Notes under the pieces: generated by a model
The model's database searches: none
Seen by the model: the letters and a program-made list of their open reading frames with translations, nothing else
Told to the model about the DNA's origin: nothing
In this document: piece by piece, positions 16,293 to 23,580 of the stretch
How the letters are laid out: every line of letters starts with the position of its first letter
Position numbering within the stretch: the first letter of the stretch is position 1
Source: an uncultured Christensenella sp.
Lineage (GTDB): Bacteria; Bacillota; Clostridia; Christensenellales; UBA1242
NCBI GenBank assembly: GCA_949293925.1
Contig: CASFFI010000015.1
Coordinates: 1 to 43,597 of the forward strand
Reading direction: 5' to 3'
Length of the DNA stretch: 43,597 nt
Translations under genes and position numbers: made by a program

Positions 16293-16332
16293 CAAAAAAA
16301 TAAAATCCTAAATGTAAATAACATTAAGGATT
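16293..16332 (-). terminator. Terminator of the NfeD-SPFH operon
   Basis: AATCCTTAATGT (16332-16321) pairs with ACATTTAGGATT (16315-16304), one mismatch, 5-nt loop, then a T-rich run. The stem overlaps the first two bases of the SPFH stop codon. Confidence 0.8.
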
Positions 16333-17221
16333 ATTTTAATTGATCTTTATTTGTGTTTTCTGGATTTTTCAATGTTTCGGCAAGTGAAGTTAATACTCCT
16401 GCGATATTTTGCAAATCACTTGGAACAATTATTTTGGTACTCTGACCATTTGCCATTACTTTCAAAGCATCAAAGCCTTGCAATGTCAAATAGCTTGCAT
16501 CAGGTTTTGCCTTAATTATACGCTCTATCGCCTCTGCTTGACCTTCTGCCTCTGTGATTAAAGCCATTTTCTTTGCCTCTGCACGCAAGATTTCCGCTTC
16601 TTTTTCGCCCTCTGCAACTAAAATGTTTGCTTTTTTCTCGCCTTCTGCTCGTAAAATCTGCTCACGCCTTTCCCTTTCTGCTCGCATTTGTTTTTCCATT
16701 GCTTCTTGAATATCTTTTGGTGGCAGAATGTTTTTCAACTCTACACGATTAACTTTAATTCCCCAAGGGTCTGTTGCTTCATCTAGAATTATTCTCATTT
16801 TATTATTAACAGTATCTCTAGATGTTAAAGTTTCATCAAGTTCGAGTTCTCCAACAATATTTCTTAAAGTTGTAGCAGTCAAATTCTCTATTGCACGCAT
16901 AGGATTTTCTACCCCGTATGAAAATGCTTTTGGGTCAGTAATTTGATAGTAAACAACAGTATCGATTTTCATAGTAACATTGTCTTTTGTAATAACATCT
17001 TGCGGTTCAAAATCTGCCACATGTTCTTTTAATGAAATTTTAGGGCCGGTTCTTTCAATAAAAGGAATGATGACATGTATGCCAGTATTTAACACCCTAT
17101 TAAATTTCCCCAATCTTTCCACAACAATAGCTGTTGATTGTCTAACAAGCCTTATGCCTGCAATAATAAGAGCCATGATAATTGCTAGTATAACTAAAAC
17201 TACAATCCAAACACCTGTCAT
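16331..17221 (-). CDS. SPFH/Band 7 (stomatin-like) membrane protein
   Basis: The protein is a QmcA/stomatin-like SPFH protein of 296 residues that forms membrane-associated oligomers and organises membrane microdomains. An N-terminal helix (VWIVVLVILAIIMALIIAGI, residues 4-23) anchors it. The Band 7 domain follows with AIVVERLGKFNRVLNTGIHV, FEPQDVITKDNVTMKIDTVV and the GELELDETLTSRDTVN segment. A long charged helix (about 185-240) rich in Ala-Glu-Gly repeats (ILRAEGEKKANILVAEGEKE) is typical. A strong AGGAGG lies 6 nt before the ATG. It lies 8 nt after the NfeD stop. The NfeD-stomatin pair is a classic conserved operon. Confidence 0.94.
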   Translation of the reverse strand: MTGVWIVVLVILAIIMALIIAGIRLVRQSTAIVVERLGKFNRVLNTGIHVIIPFIERTGPKISLKEHVADFEPQDVITKDNVTMKIDTVVYYQITDPKAFSYGVENPMRAIENLTATTLRNIVGELELDETLTSRDTVNNKMRIILDEATDPWGIKVNRVELKNILPPKDIQEAMEKQMRAERERREQILRAEGEKKANILVAEGEKEAEILRAEAKKMALITEAEGQAEAIERIIKAKPDASYLTLQGFDALKVMANGQSTKIIVPSDLQNIAGVLTSLAETLKNPENTNKDQLK

Positions 17222-17229
17222 ATTTCCTC

Positions 17230-17682
17230 CTAACTTTTAATTTCCTTTTTTTCAACTGATAATTTTACTATTAATTTATTTCCATCAATTGATACAACTT
17301 CATAAGTTTTACCTATTTCAAGTTTTTCATCATCGCTTGACACCACGCGCCAATCAATACCATTAATTTTGTGATATACATAACCGCCGTCTTCGATTTT
17401 ATCTATTTCAAATTTTTTACCAATATATGTATCAACATTACTTTTCAAATCTGATTTTTTTAAGAGTTTAATAAAGAATTTTCTAGTAAAAATCAACATT
17501 AAAACAGATACAATTATAAATATAGAAAATTCTAAAATTAATGAATTAGATAAACTTGCAGCAATTATAGCACCAATTGCCCCAAACGCAAACCACAAAG
17601 ATACTAGTTCTACAGTCATTGCCTCAACTACAATTGCAACGATTAAAACAGCAAACCAAACCCAAACATCAACTCCGCCCAT
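17230..17682 (-). CDS. NfeD-like membrane protein (short form)
   Basis: The protein has 150 residues and is an NfeD1b-type partner of SPFH proteins. Hydrophobic helices lie near residues 5-25, 28-45 and 48-67 (VWVWFAVLIVAIVVEAMTVE, FAFGAIGAIIAASL, ILEFSIFIIVSVLMLIF). A soluble OB-fold domain from about 85 to 145 contains the conserved YIGKKFEIDKIEDGGYVYHK, IDGxDW-like INGIDWRVVSSD and the YEVVSIDGNKLIVK strand. The ClpP-like protease half of long NfeD proteins is absent, as in B. subtilis YuaF-like proteins. A strong AGGAGG precedes the start. Confidence 0.92.
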   Translation of the reverse strand: MGGVDVWVWFAVLIVAIVVEAMTVELVSLWFAFGAIGAIIAASLSNSLILEFSIFIIVSVLMLIFTRKFFIKLLKKSDLKSNVDTYIGKKFEIDKIEDGGYVYHKINGIDWRVVSSDDEKLEIGKTYEVVSIDGNKLIVKLSVEKKEIKS

Positions 17683-17699
17683 TTTTCCTCCTAATAATT

Positions 17700-17728
17700 A
17701 ATATAAGATTATCATTTTAAATGTGCAA
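17700..17728 (-). promoter_or_regulatory. Promoter of nfeD-SPFH with ultrashort leader
   Basis: TTGCAC at 17728-17723, 17-nt spacer, TATATT at 17705-17700. The start is expected near 17693, directly at the AGGAGG, so the leader is about 11 nt. Confidence 0.7.
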
Positions 17729-17752
17729 AGTCAATAAAATATTCTAATCAAG

Positions 17753-17781
17753 TTTACAAATTAATTTAGTTGTGTTATACT
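17753..17781 (+). promoter_or_regulatory. Promoter of the YcxB-like gene
   Basis: TTTACA at 17753-17758, 17-nt spacer, TATACT at 17776-17781 with an upstream TGT (extended -10). It diverges from the nfeD promoter. Confidence 0.7.
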
Positions 17782-17826
17782 CCGATAAATAAATATATTC
17801 AATAGAATCATTATAAAAAGGGAAAT

Positions 17827-18372
17827 ATGACAAAAATAAGATATGAATATTCAGTTGAAGATAATTTAAGCGGAAGTGAATTTTCAGTAAAGGCTACAAA
17901 AGGCAAAAAAGAAAAAATAATGCCTATAATTTTATTAATAGGTTTGATTTTATCTGTTGCATTATTAATAGTTGACATTGTTTCAAAGAACTCAGTTGTA
18001 TTAGATATAATATTTATAGTTATATTTATTGCAATTTTTACATTTGAAAAAATTTTTCCTAAAATAATGAAACATAGACAAAAGAAATATTTTTACAAAC
18101 AAAATTTAGACAAAATAAAGATATGTGAAATTATAATTGATAACGCAAAATTAACAGAAATATTTTACTCAAATGAATTTGAATTGTTAGGGAAAAATGA
18201 ATATAAATTTGCAAATTTATCATCAATAGGAGAAGATAGTAAAAGAATTTACGCATTGTTTGACAATTCTTATATGGTCGTTATCAACAAAACAACCTTA
18301 AATGAATTAGATATTTCAAATATAAGAAATAGATTAAAGTTGGCTGTAAAACAAAACTCTAACAAGCAATAA
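17827..18372 (+). CDS. YcxB-like two-helix membrane protein
   Basis: The 181-residue protein has a short cytosolic N-terminal strand region (IRYEYSVEDNLSGSEFSV), two membrane helices (about 33-52 and 55-77: IILLIGLILSVALLIVDIVS, VVLDIIFIVIFIAIFTF), and a C-terminal domain with FYSNEFELLGKNEYKFANLS and IYALFDNSYMVVINKTTL. This layout fits the YcxB-like family, whose function is not established. A GGGAAAT ribosome site lies close to the ATG. Its last 14 nt overlap the convergent Spo0A-C-like gene. Confidence 0.75.
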   Translation: MTKIRYEYSVEDNLSGSEFSVKATKGKKEKIMPIILLIGLILSVALLIVDIVSKNSVVLDIIFIVIFIAIFTFEKIFPKIMKHRQKKYFYKQNLDKIKICEIIIDNAKLTEIFYSNEFELLGKNEYKFANLSSIGEDSKRIYALFDNSYMVVINKTTLNELDISNIRNRLKLAVKQNSNKQ

Positions 18373-18922
18373 GATTAAAATAAGATTTAAAAATTACTTC
18401 TTTTGGAGTAATTTTTTTTGTTGATGAAAAAAAATACCTAAACTTAGCAGAAGTTAAAATTGACGCCTTAATCATACTGTTAATATTTTTGATTATATTT
18501 TCTTTATCCACCTTTTCTTCTAAAGAAATTTTTTTGTAAATATAATCTAATTTATTGTTATGATTTTTTAATAGTTCCAAAATAATGAGCGAAAAAAAAT
18601 AATAACCTTTATATCCCTTCATAAAACCAAAACTATTCAACTTTTTATCAATACTCAACCAATATTCATTATTAAAATAAAGTTTGCACTGATTGAGTTT
18701 ATCAATACTAACAACAATTTTAAGAACTTTTGAATTTTTTAAAGATGAAATCATAAAATCTTTTCTAACAATTAACATATCGCAAATATTATGTTCTAAA
18801 AATGTTTCCAATAAAACAATATCATTAAATTTAAACAAATTAAACGCACATTTAAACTCTTTTAAACTACATTCATCAAAATCATCAATATTATAAATTA
18901 CAAAATTTTTAACTTTGCACAT
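18359..18922 (-). CDS. Divergent Spo0A C-terminal-domain-like regulator
   Basis: The start [17 protein letters not shown] at 18922 (187 residues) is chosen for the GAGG 7 nt upstream and a sigma-A promoter; a longer frame to 18976 lacks a ribosome site and crosses the promoter. The last ~100 residues line up by eye with the Spo0A DNA-binding domain: [20 protein letters not shown] for the family's [40 protein letters not shown] for the LYPDIAKKF-TT-RVERAI helix-turn-helix; [20 protein letters not shown] for KPTNSEFIAMVAD. The DNA-contacting Arg residues of the recognition helix are not conserved. The first ~85 residues could be a shrunken receiver; I see no phospho-acceptor Asp pocket. The homology is by visual alignment only. 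Confidence 0.6.
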   Translation of the reverse strand: [187 protein letters not shown]

Positions 18923-18941
18923 TGTAACCTCACGCATCGAC

Positions 18942-18970
18942 AATATAACAATGAAAAATATATAATTCAA
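18942..18970 (-). promoter_or_regulatory. Promoter of the Spo0A-C-like gene
   Basis: TTGAAT at 18970-18965, 17-nt spacer, TATATT at 18947-18942 with TGT upstream (extended -10). Confidence 0.7.
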
Positions 18971-19037
18971 TACCATTTCGAGATTATTTTACAAAATTAT
19001 AATAAAAAAATAGAACAAATGTTTAATAATAATTGTT

Positions 19038-19808
19038 CTATTTATTTGATTGTCGAAAACACTTTTCAATGATAGCATTAATATTATTTGCTATTTCTTC
19101 ATTAAGTGCAAAGACGGTTATACTAACAGTTTTTAGTTTTCTTGTAAGTTTTACACCACCAGCTTCTGATAAAATTAAATCTCCAGGAGCATAATCCCAA
19201 ATGTTAGGATTTAATGTTATATTAACATCTGTATAACCATATAAAATTCCTGTAATTTCAACGCCTGATGACCCTACACTTCTAATTTTTGCTCCTGCAT
19301 TAATTAATCCCTGCATTAAAGCAATATATAATTGAAAATTTTTTATAGGATAAGTTGGCATATTAATTAAACAAGTATCTAATGGTTTATGTAAATTCAA
19401 TATGATTTTTTTGTTATTTATATAAGCCCCTTGCCCTTTTACTGCGTGAATTGTTTTATTAAATTCAGGCAAATACACTACGCTTGCCTTAATTTCACCC
19501 TCATCATAGAAAGCCATCTGAATACACCAGTTAGGGTTACCAGACATATAGTTTAAAGTCCCGTCTATCGGGTCAATAATCCATATTCTATTTTTTAATT
19601 TTTCCAAAGGACTAGATTCTTCACTTAAGATTCTGTCTGATGGAAATTTCTTTTTAATTTCTCTTATTAAATATGCTTCAACAATTAAATCTTTATCAGT
19701 AACATAATCGTGCTTTGATTTTTTAGTAACACTCGTCGCACCTTTTTTTGCAATTACACCACATTTTTTTATGGTTTTTAGCATAAAACTTAATTCTCTT
19801 TCGTACAT
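19038..19808 (-). CDS. Inositol monophosphatase family protein (SuhB-like)
   Basis: This is a Mg-dependent, lithium-sensitive-type phosphomonoesterase. Members act on inositol phosphate, fructose-1,6-bisphosphate or PAP, and the substrate here is not clear. The 256 residues fit the family. Metal-site motifs: DYVTDKDLIVE near 30; ILSEESSPLE near 64, with the Glu pair; WIIDPIDGTLNY near 77-88 (family DPIDGTxNF); and NIWDYAPGDLILSEAGG near 205-221 (family WDxAAGxLIxxEAGG). The start at 19808 is chosen over an upstream ATG because GAGGGG lies 5 nt before it. It follows greA but has its own promoter and a terminator between them. Confidence 0.9.
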   Translation of the reverse strand: MYERELSFMLKTIKKCGVIAKKGATSVTKKSKHDYVTDKDLIVEAYLIREIKKKFPSDRILSEESSPLEKLKNRIWIIDPIDGTLNYMSGNPNWCIQMAFYDEGEIKASVVYLPEFNKTIHAVKGQGAYINNKKIILNLHKPLDTCLINMPTYPIKNFQLYIALMQGLINAGAKIRSVGSSGVEITGILYGYTDVNITLNPNIWDYAPGDLILSEAGGVKLTRKLKTVSITVFALNEEIANNINAIIEKCFRQSNK

Positions 19809-19830
19809 AACCCCTCTATTTAATCTTAAC

Positions 19831-19858
19831 ATTATAACATATTAAAAATTAATTTCAA
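19831..19858 (-). promoter_or_regulatory. Promoter of the inositol-monophosphatase-family gene
   Basis: TTGAAA at 19858-19853, 16-nt spacer, TATAAT at 19836-19831 with TGT upstream (extended -10). Confidence 0.75.
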
Positions 19859-19867
19859 AATATTTTA

Positions 19868-19900
19868 AAATAAAAAAACTGTTATAAAACTAACAGTTTT
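19868..19900 (-). terminator. Terminator of greA
   Basis: A perfect 10-bp stem AAAACTGTTA (minus, 19900-19891) with TAACAGTTTT (19884-19875), 6-nt loop, followed by a T run. It begins about 14 nt after the greA stop. Confidence 0.85.
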
Positions 19901-19914
19901 AGGTTTTGCTTTAT

Positions 19915-20388
19915 TTATGCTTTTATTTTTAAAATTTTCATTTCTACAACACCTGCAGGAGTATTAATGCTAGCAATTTCGCCAACTTTTTTACCAAGCA
20001 ATCCGGCACCTACAGGACTAATATTACTAATTAAACCATTCATAGGGTCACTTTCAGTATCACCTACAATTCTATAAGTAAATTCTTTATTTACTTTCAT
20101 ATTTAAAATAGTAACTGAACAGCCAACATTCACTTTTGAAGTATTAATCTTTTTTGTATCAATGATAGAAACATTTTTAATCTTTTCTTCCAATTCTTCA
20201 ATTTCAGTTTCCACCGCCACTGCTTCAGCACGGGCAATATCATATTCACTATTTTCAGACAAATCACCATAACTTCTTGCTTCAGCTATTTTATCAGCGA
20301 CTTCTTTTCGTCTAGTTTCTTTCAAATAAGCAAGTCTGGTTTTGCAGTCTTCCAATCCTTTTGCTGTCATAAAAACTTTTTCTTCCAT
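19915..20388 (-). CDS. greA: Transcription elongation factor GreA
   Basis: GreA enters the RNA polymerase secondary channel and stimulates cleavage of backtracked transcripts. The 157 residues match the family. The N-terminal coiled coil starts MEEKVFMTAKGLEDCKTRLA and contains the acidic-tip motif EARSYGDLSENSEYD near 40-54, which carries the catalytic Asp-Glu. The C-terminal FKBP-like domain has VGCSVTILNMKVNKEFTYRI, the SDPMNGLISNISPVGAGLLG segment and VVEMKILKI. The start at 20388 has GGAGG 6 nt upstream; a longer in-frame ATG at 20430 lacks a ribosome site. Confidence 0.97.
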   Translation of the reverse strand: MEEKVFMTAKGLEDCKTRLAYLKETRRKEVADKIAEARSYGDLSENSEYDIARAEAVAVETEIEELEEKIKNVSIIDTKKINTSKVNVGCSVTILNMKVNKEFTYRIVGDTESDPMNGLISNISPVGAGLLGKKVGEIASINTPAGVVEMKILKIKA

Positions 20389-20460
20389 AATACCTCCACT
20401 ACATAACATCAACAAAAAAAGCAATATCAAAGAATAATTGCCCTTTCATTAATATATGCT

Positions 20461-20489
20461 ATAATATCATTTTAATCACACAATGTCAA
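20461..20489 (-). promoter_or_regulatory. greA promoter
   Basis: TTGACA at 20489-20484, 17-nt spacer, TATTAT at 20466-20461. The leader is about 66 nt. Confidence 0.75.
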
Positions 20490-20501
20490 TAATTTGTTAC
20501 A

Positions 20502-21386
20502 TTATTTTAAAGATTTTTGTATATCGAGAACTACAATTTTACCTTCAACATAGCCTAAAGCAAAATTTGATTTATTTTTAGACATAAACTCTACAGACAA
20601 TCTTCCAAGTTCACTTCCATACCATCTGTCAAAAGCAGAAGGTCTGCCGCCTCTTTGAATGTAGCCCAATCTGTGAGGCTTATAAATATATTTTGTATTA
20701 GTTTCCAAAAATTCTTTACAATAATCCAAATCTACAGTGTTTTCCATAAGCAAAATTAAGAAATTTTGAGGCTTTTTTGTTTTAATTTTATTTGCCACTA
20801 TTTGCAAATCTTCTTTAGCCTTGACGACAAGTTTTGTTTGAAGGCAAACAGATGAAATATCAGTTAGATCAGAACAATGTCTGCCCATAATTTCCACTAT
20901 TGCACCATACCCAAAACTTTTTGTACAATCTGAAATATTTTCAATAGCATTTACTATATTGTTTAAAGCAGTATCAAAACCTAAAGTTCTGTCCATATTT
21001 AAATCGTTGTCAATTGTTGCTGGCAAACAAATGCAGGATATTCCATAATTTTGTAATTCCAAACTTGCTTTAAAACTGCCGTTACCTCCTAAAATGATTA
21101 AATGTTCTATACCTAAATTTTTTAAATTTTTTGCTGACTTTTTTACATACTTATCTTCATAAAATCTTTTAGAGCGCGCTGATTTTAAAATAGTCCCACC
21201 TAAATTTTCTCGCCCTATAATATCAATTTCATTCAATGGATAAATTTTATTATCAATTAATCCATCAAATCCGCCTATAACTTTAAAAATTTCTATTTTT
21301 TTTGTTTTCGCGGTCTGATACGCTGATAAAATGCAAGCATTCATTCCCTGACAATCGCCACCGCTAGTCAAAATTGCTATTTTCAT
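20502..21386 (-). CDS. Atypical 6-phosphofructokinase
   Basis: This is a group A phosphofructokinase of 294 residues, shorter than the usual ~320; the last helix is missing after VLDIQKSLK. The fructose-6-phosphate site is intact: PATIDND (catalytic Asp), EIMGRHCSD (MGR), LGYIQRGGRPSAFDR, and the Arg of LKSARSKR. The nucleotide side is altered. The usual GGDAPGMNA is GGDCQGMNA, the ATP-Mg motif GGDGS is GGNGS (Asp to Asn at E. coli position 103), and PGTIDND is PATIDND. The Gly at position 104 is kept, which argues against a pyrophosphate enzyme. I start at 21386 (MKIAILTSGGD), where GAGG lies 6 nt upstream; another ATG 12 nt earlier overlaps the preceding stop. Confidence 0.85.
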   Translation of the reverse strand: MKIAILTSGGDCQGMNACILSAYQTAKTKKIEIFKVIGGFDGLIDNKIYPLNEIDIIGRENLGGTILKSARSKRFYEDKYVKKSAKNLKNLGIEHLIILGGNGSFKASLELQNYGISCICLPATIDNDLNMDRTLGFDTALNNIVNAIENISDCTKSFGYGAIVEIMGRHCSDLTDISSVCLQTKLVVKAKEDLQIVANKIKTKKPQNFLILLMENTVDLDYCKEFLETNTKYIYKPHRLGYIQRGGRPSAFDRWYGSELGRLSVEFMSKNKSNFALGYVEGKIVVLDIQKSLK

Positions 21387-21394
21387 ACTCCCCC

Positions 21395-21649
21395 TCATTC
21401 TTTTACAACTTCCAACAACAATTTATCAAAATCTATTTTTTCAACAAAGTCGCCATTGCTAAAATGACTAATTCCAAATTTTTTTAAATCATACAAGTGC
21501 TTCATTAATATTACAGGAGTTGGAATATCTAAACTTTCACATATTGTTTTTACAATTTGATAAAATGTAACTTCACGCTCGTCAAACTGAATAATGTTTT
21601 GTTTAATAATTTTTTCTTTTGAAGTAATTCTACAACATATCTTTAACAT
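21395..21649 (-). CDS. Small 84-aa protein coupled to pfk
   Basis: I do not recognise this protein. It has 84 residues (MLKICCRITSKEKIIKQNII), with a mixed alpha/beta look and no membrane segment. A textbook AAGGAG ribosome site 6 nt before the ATG and a promoter support it. Its stop codon overlaps an ATG in the pfk frame (ATGA), and the pfk start follows within 12 nt, so the two are one translational unit. A role linked to phosphofructokinase is inferred from position only. Confidence 0.75.
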   Translation of the reverse strand: MLKICCRITSKEKIIKQNIIQFDEREVTFYQIVKTICESLDIPTPVILMKHLYDLKKFGISHFSNGDFVEKIDFDKLLLEVVKE

Positions 21650-21666
21650 TCTTACTCCTTTTTAAT

Positions 21667-21695
21667 ATTTTAAACATATTCTACAAAAAAATCAA
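21667..21695 (-). promoter_or_regulatory. Promoter of the small gene and pfk
   Basis: TTGATT at 21695-21690, 17-nt spacer, TAAAAT at 21672-21667. Confidence 0.65.
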
Positions 21696-21715
21696 TCTCT
21701 TTTAAAGCATTTAAT

Positions 21716-21744
21716 TTGACAAACAATTTTAATTTAATTAAACT
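21716..21744 (+). promoter_or_regulatory. Promoter predicting a leaderless DUF362 mRNA
   Basis: TTGACA at 21716-21721, 17-nt spacer, TAAACT at 21739-21744. Seven nt separate the -10 from the ATG at 21752. A TTG at 21716, which would extend the reading frame, is the -35 box itself. Confidence 0.6.
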
Positions 21745-21751
21745 AATTATT

Positions 21752-23008
21752 ATGGAAACACCAAGCATATCAGTAAAATATGTTGAGGACTACGCAATAG
21801 ATAATGTGCGTAGTAGTGTTTTGTCTGCAATAAATGAACTAGGTGGCATCAAAAAGTTTGTAAAACCTAGTGATAGAGTTGTTATAAAAGCAAATTTATG
21901 TGGGGCATATTCTCCCGATAAAGCAATTACAACTCACCCCAATGTAATTAGAGCTGTAGTTGAACCTATACTAAAAATTGGTGCAAAGTGCACACTTGTT
22001 GATAGTTCCATTGTATCTTATAATGATAATAAAATAGATAAAGTATATGAAGTAACAGGGATGTTCGATTTAGCATTATCTACTAATATAAAATTAAACA
22101 AAAATTTTAATTTCAAAACAATTAATTTTGATGGCAAACAAACAAAATCTCTAAATATTTTATCTGTAATTGAAGATGCAACGGTAATTATAAATGTATC
22201 AAAATTAAAAACAAGCATATACACAGGAATAACTGGCTGTGTTGAAAATTTGATGGGTTGTGTACCTTATCCACACCAAAAACAAATAAAAAGTTTATAT
22301 CCAGACCTTAATAGATACACAAATTATTTAATTGATTTAGAAGAATATTTACATAATAAAATAAGATTAAATTTAGTAGATGCAATAGTAGGTATGGAAG
22401 GCGAGGGTCCAATTAATGGTACACCTAGAATATTAAATAGAATAATCTTAGGGATTGACCCATATTTAACTGACCTTATGAGTTTATCATTAATAGGATA
22501 TCCAATTGTAAAAATGCCTTTAATAGTCGCATCTGCAAAGCGAAATAAATTTCCATTTTATACAAATCTTATTGAAGATATAAAAACAGCTACAAATGAA
22601 AAATTTGAAAATATGAATATTGTACAAACAAATTATAATATTATAGAAAAATTTTCAAAATTAAGTGAAGTTGTTGCTCCAGCCACCAAAGATTTTAATA
22701 TAGTAAAAGTGAATTCTGATACTAAAACAAATTCAATGAATAAAATATCTTCTAAAATTTATAATTCAACGCATAATTGTATTCCTAAAATCAATAAAAG
22801 TCATTGTCGAGGCTGTTCAATATGCTATAACATTTGCCCTACTCACGCAATAACAATTCAACGCGATGAAAAAGATGAATTATATGCAAACATTGATTAT
22901 TCAAAATGTATATATTGTTATAAATGTGTACAGGCTTGTTGTTATAATGTAATAACAGCACATCAACCTTTTGGCTATAAAAAGATATATAAAAAACAAG
23001 AAAAATAA
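21752..23008 (+). CDS. DUF362 protein with C-terminal 2x[4Fe-4S] ferredoxin domain
   Basis: The 418 residues (from METPSISVKYVEDYAI) hold a DUF362 domain in about the first 300, with VVIKANLCGAYSPDKAITTH near 50-70, INVSKLKTSIYTGITGCVEN near 150-170 and LVDAIVGMEGEGPINGTPR near 210-228. A bacterial ferredoxin domain follows at about 350-405: Cys-x2-Cys-x2-Cys-x3-Cys-Pro twice (CRGCSICYNICP and CIYCYKCVQACC). Such proteins are common in anaerobes and are thought to be redox proteins, but no reaction is established. The longer frame from TTG at 21716 is rejected because it starts in the promoter. There is no Shine-Dalgarno. Confidence 0.88.
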   Translation: METPSISVKYVEDYAIDNVRSSVLSAINELGGIKKFVKPSDRVVIKANLCGAYSPDKAITTHPNVIRAVVEPILKIGAKCTLVDSSIVSYNDNKIDKVYEVTGMFDLALSTNIKLNKNFNFKTINFDGKQTKSLNILSVIEDATVIINVSKLKTSIYTGITGCVENLMGCVPYPHQKQIKSLYPDLNRYTNYLIDLEEYLHNKIRLNLVDAIVGMEGEGPINGTPRILNRIILGIDPYLTDLMSLSLIGYPIVKMPLIVASAKRNKFPFYTNLIEDIKTATNEKFENMNIVQTNYNIIEKFSKLSEVVAPATKDFNIVKVNSDTKTNSMNKISSKIYNSTHNCIPKINKSHCRGCSICYNICPTHAITIQRDEKDELYANIDYSKCIYCYKCVQACCYNVITAHQPFGYKKIYKKQEK

Positions 23009-23398
23009 TATAAGTAAAAAAATTAAAAATTTAATTTATATCATTAATAATTATAATAAATTTGTTAAAAATCAAAAAAATATTATAAATTTATACAAAA
23101 ATTAATAAATTTTACAAATATTTGTATAATTATAATATTAATTTTATAAAATTTAATTTATTATCTTTTAATATTAAAAATTGTTAAAATCATTAATAAA
23201 AGAATTTATTAATTAAATTTATTTAATTGACATAACTATTGCAAATTAAATAAAATCAAATTTTCGTTTCAATAAAAATAATTTGTGTCAATAATTTTGA
23301 TGATTTTATTATTATTAATATAAAATTAATTAAAAATTTTTATAAATTTTTAGTTTGTTGTTTGCATTTTATGTATAAAAATAAATTATAATTTACAA
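23009..23398. other. AT-rich non-coding stretch
   Basis: No open frame with a ribosome site is seen here. A TTGACA at 23227-23232 with TAAAAT 18 nt later (23251-23256) could be a promoter reading toward the candidate small RNA. I see no obvious terminator for the DUF362 gene. Confidence 0.5.
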
Positions 23399-23550
23399 AA
23401 AAACAGCATAAATAAACAATTAAATGTTATTCATTATAAATGGCAAACCATAAAGGCACCAATTAAAATGTATAACCTTTACTATATTTTTTTTAAAATG
23501 AATACATAAAGGAACTCTACACATTAAGTAAAGTTCCTTTTATTTTTTTT
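23399..23550 (+). ncRNA. Candidate small RNA of about 150 nt
   Basis: TATAAT at 23387-23392 would start a transcript near 23399 that ends in a strong terminator hairpin at 23508-23550. Between them ATGG/CCAT forms a small hairpin (near 23437-23452), and AAAGG/CCTTT can pair (near 23450-23480). Only micro-ORFs of 8-13 codons without ribosome sites are present. It could instead be the 3' end of a longer transcript from the DUF362 gene or from the promoter at 23227. Confidence 0.35.
23508..23550 (+). terminator. Strong terminator in the 23-kb intergenic region
   Basis: A perfect 9-bp stem AAAGGAACT (23508-23516) with AGTTCCTTT (23532-23540) is followed by TATTTTTTTT. It lies 500 nt beyond the DUF362 stop. 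Confidence 0.8.
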
Positions 23551-23580
23551 ATTTCAAAATGTTTTCACTCTATAATATTT

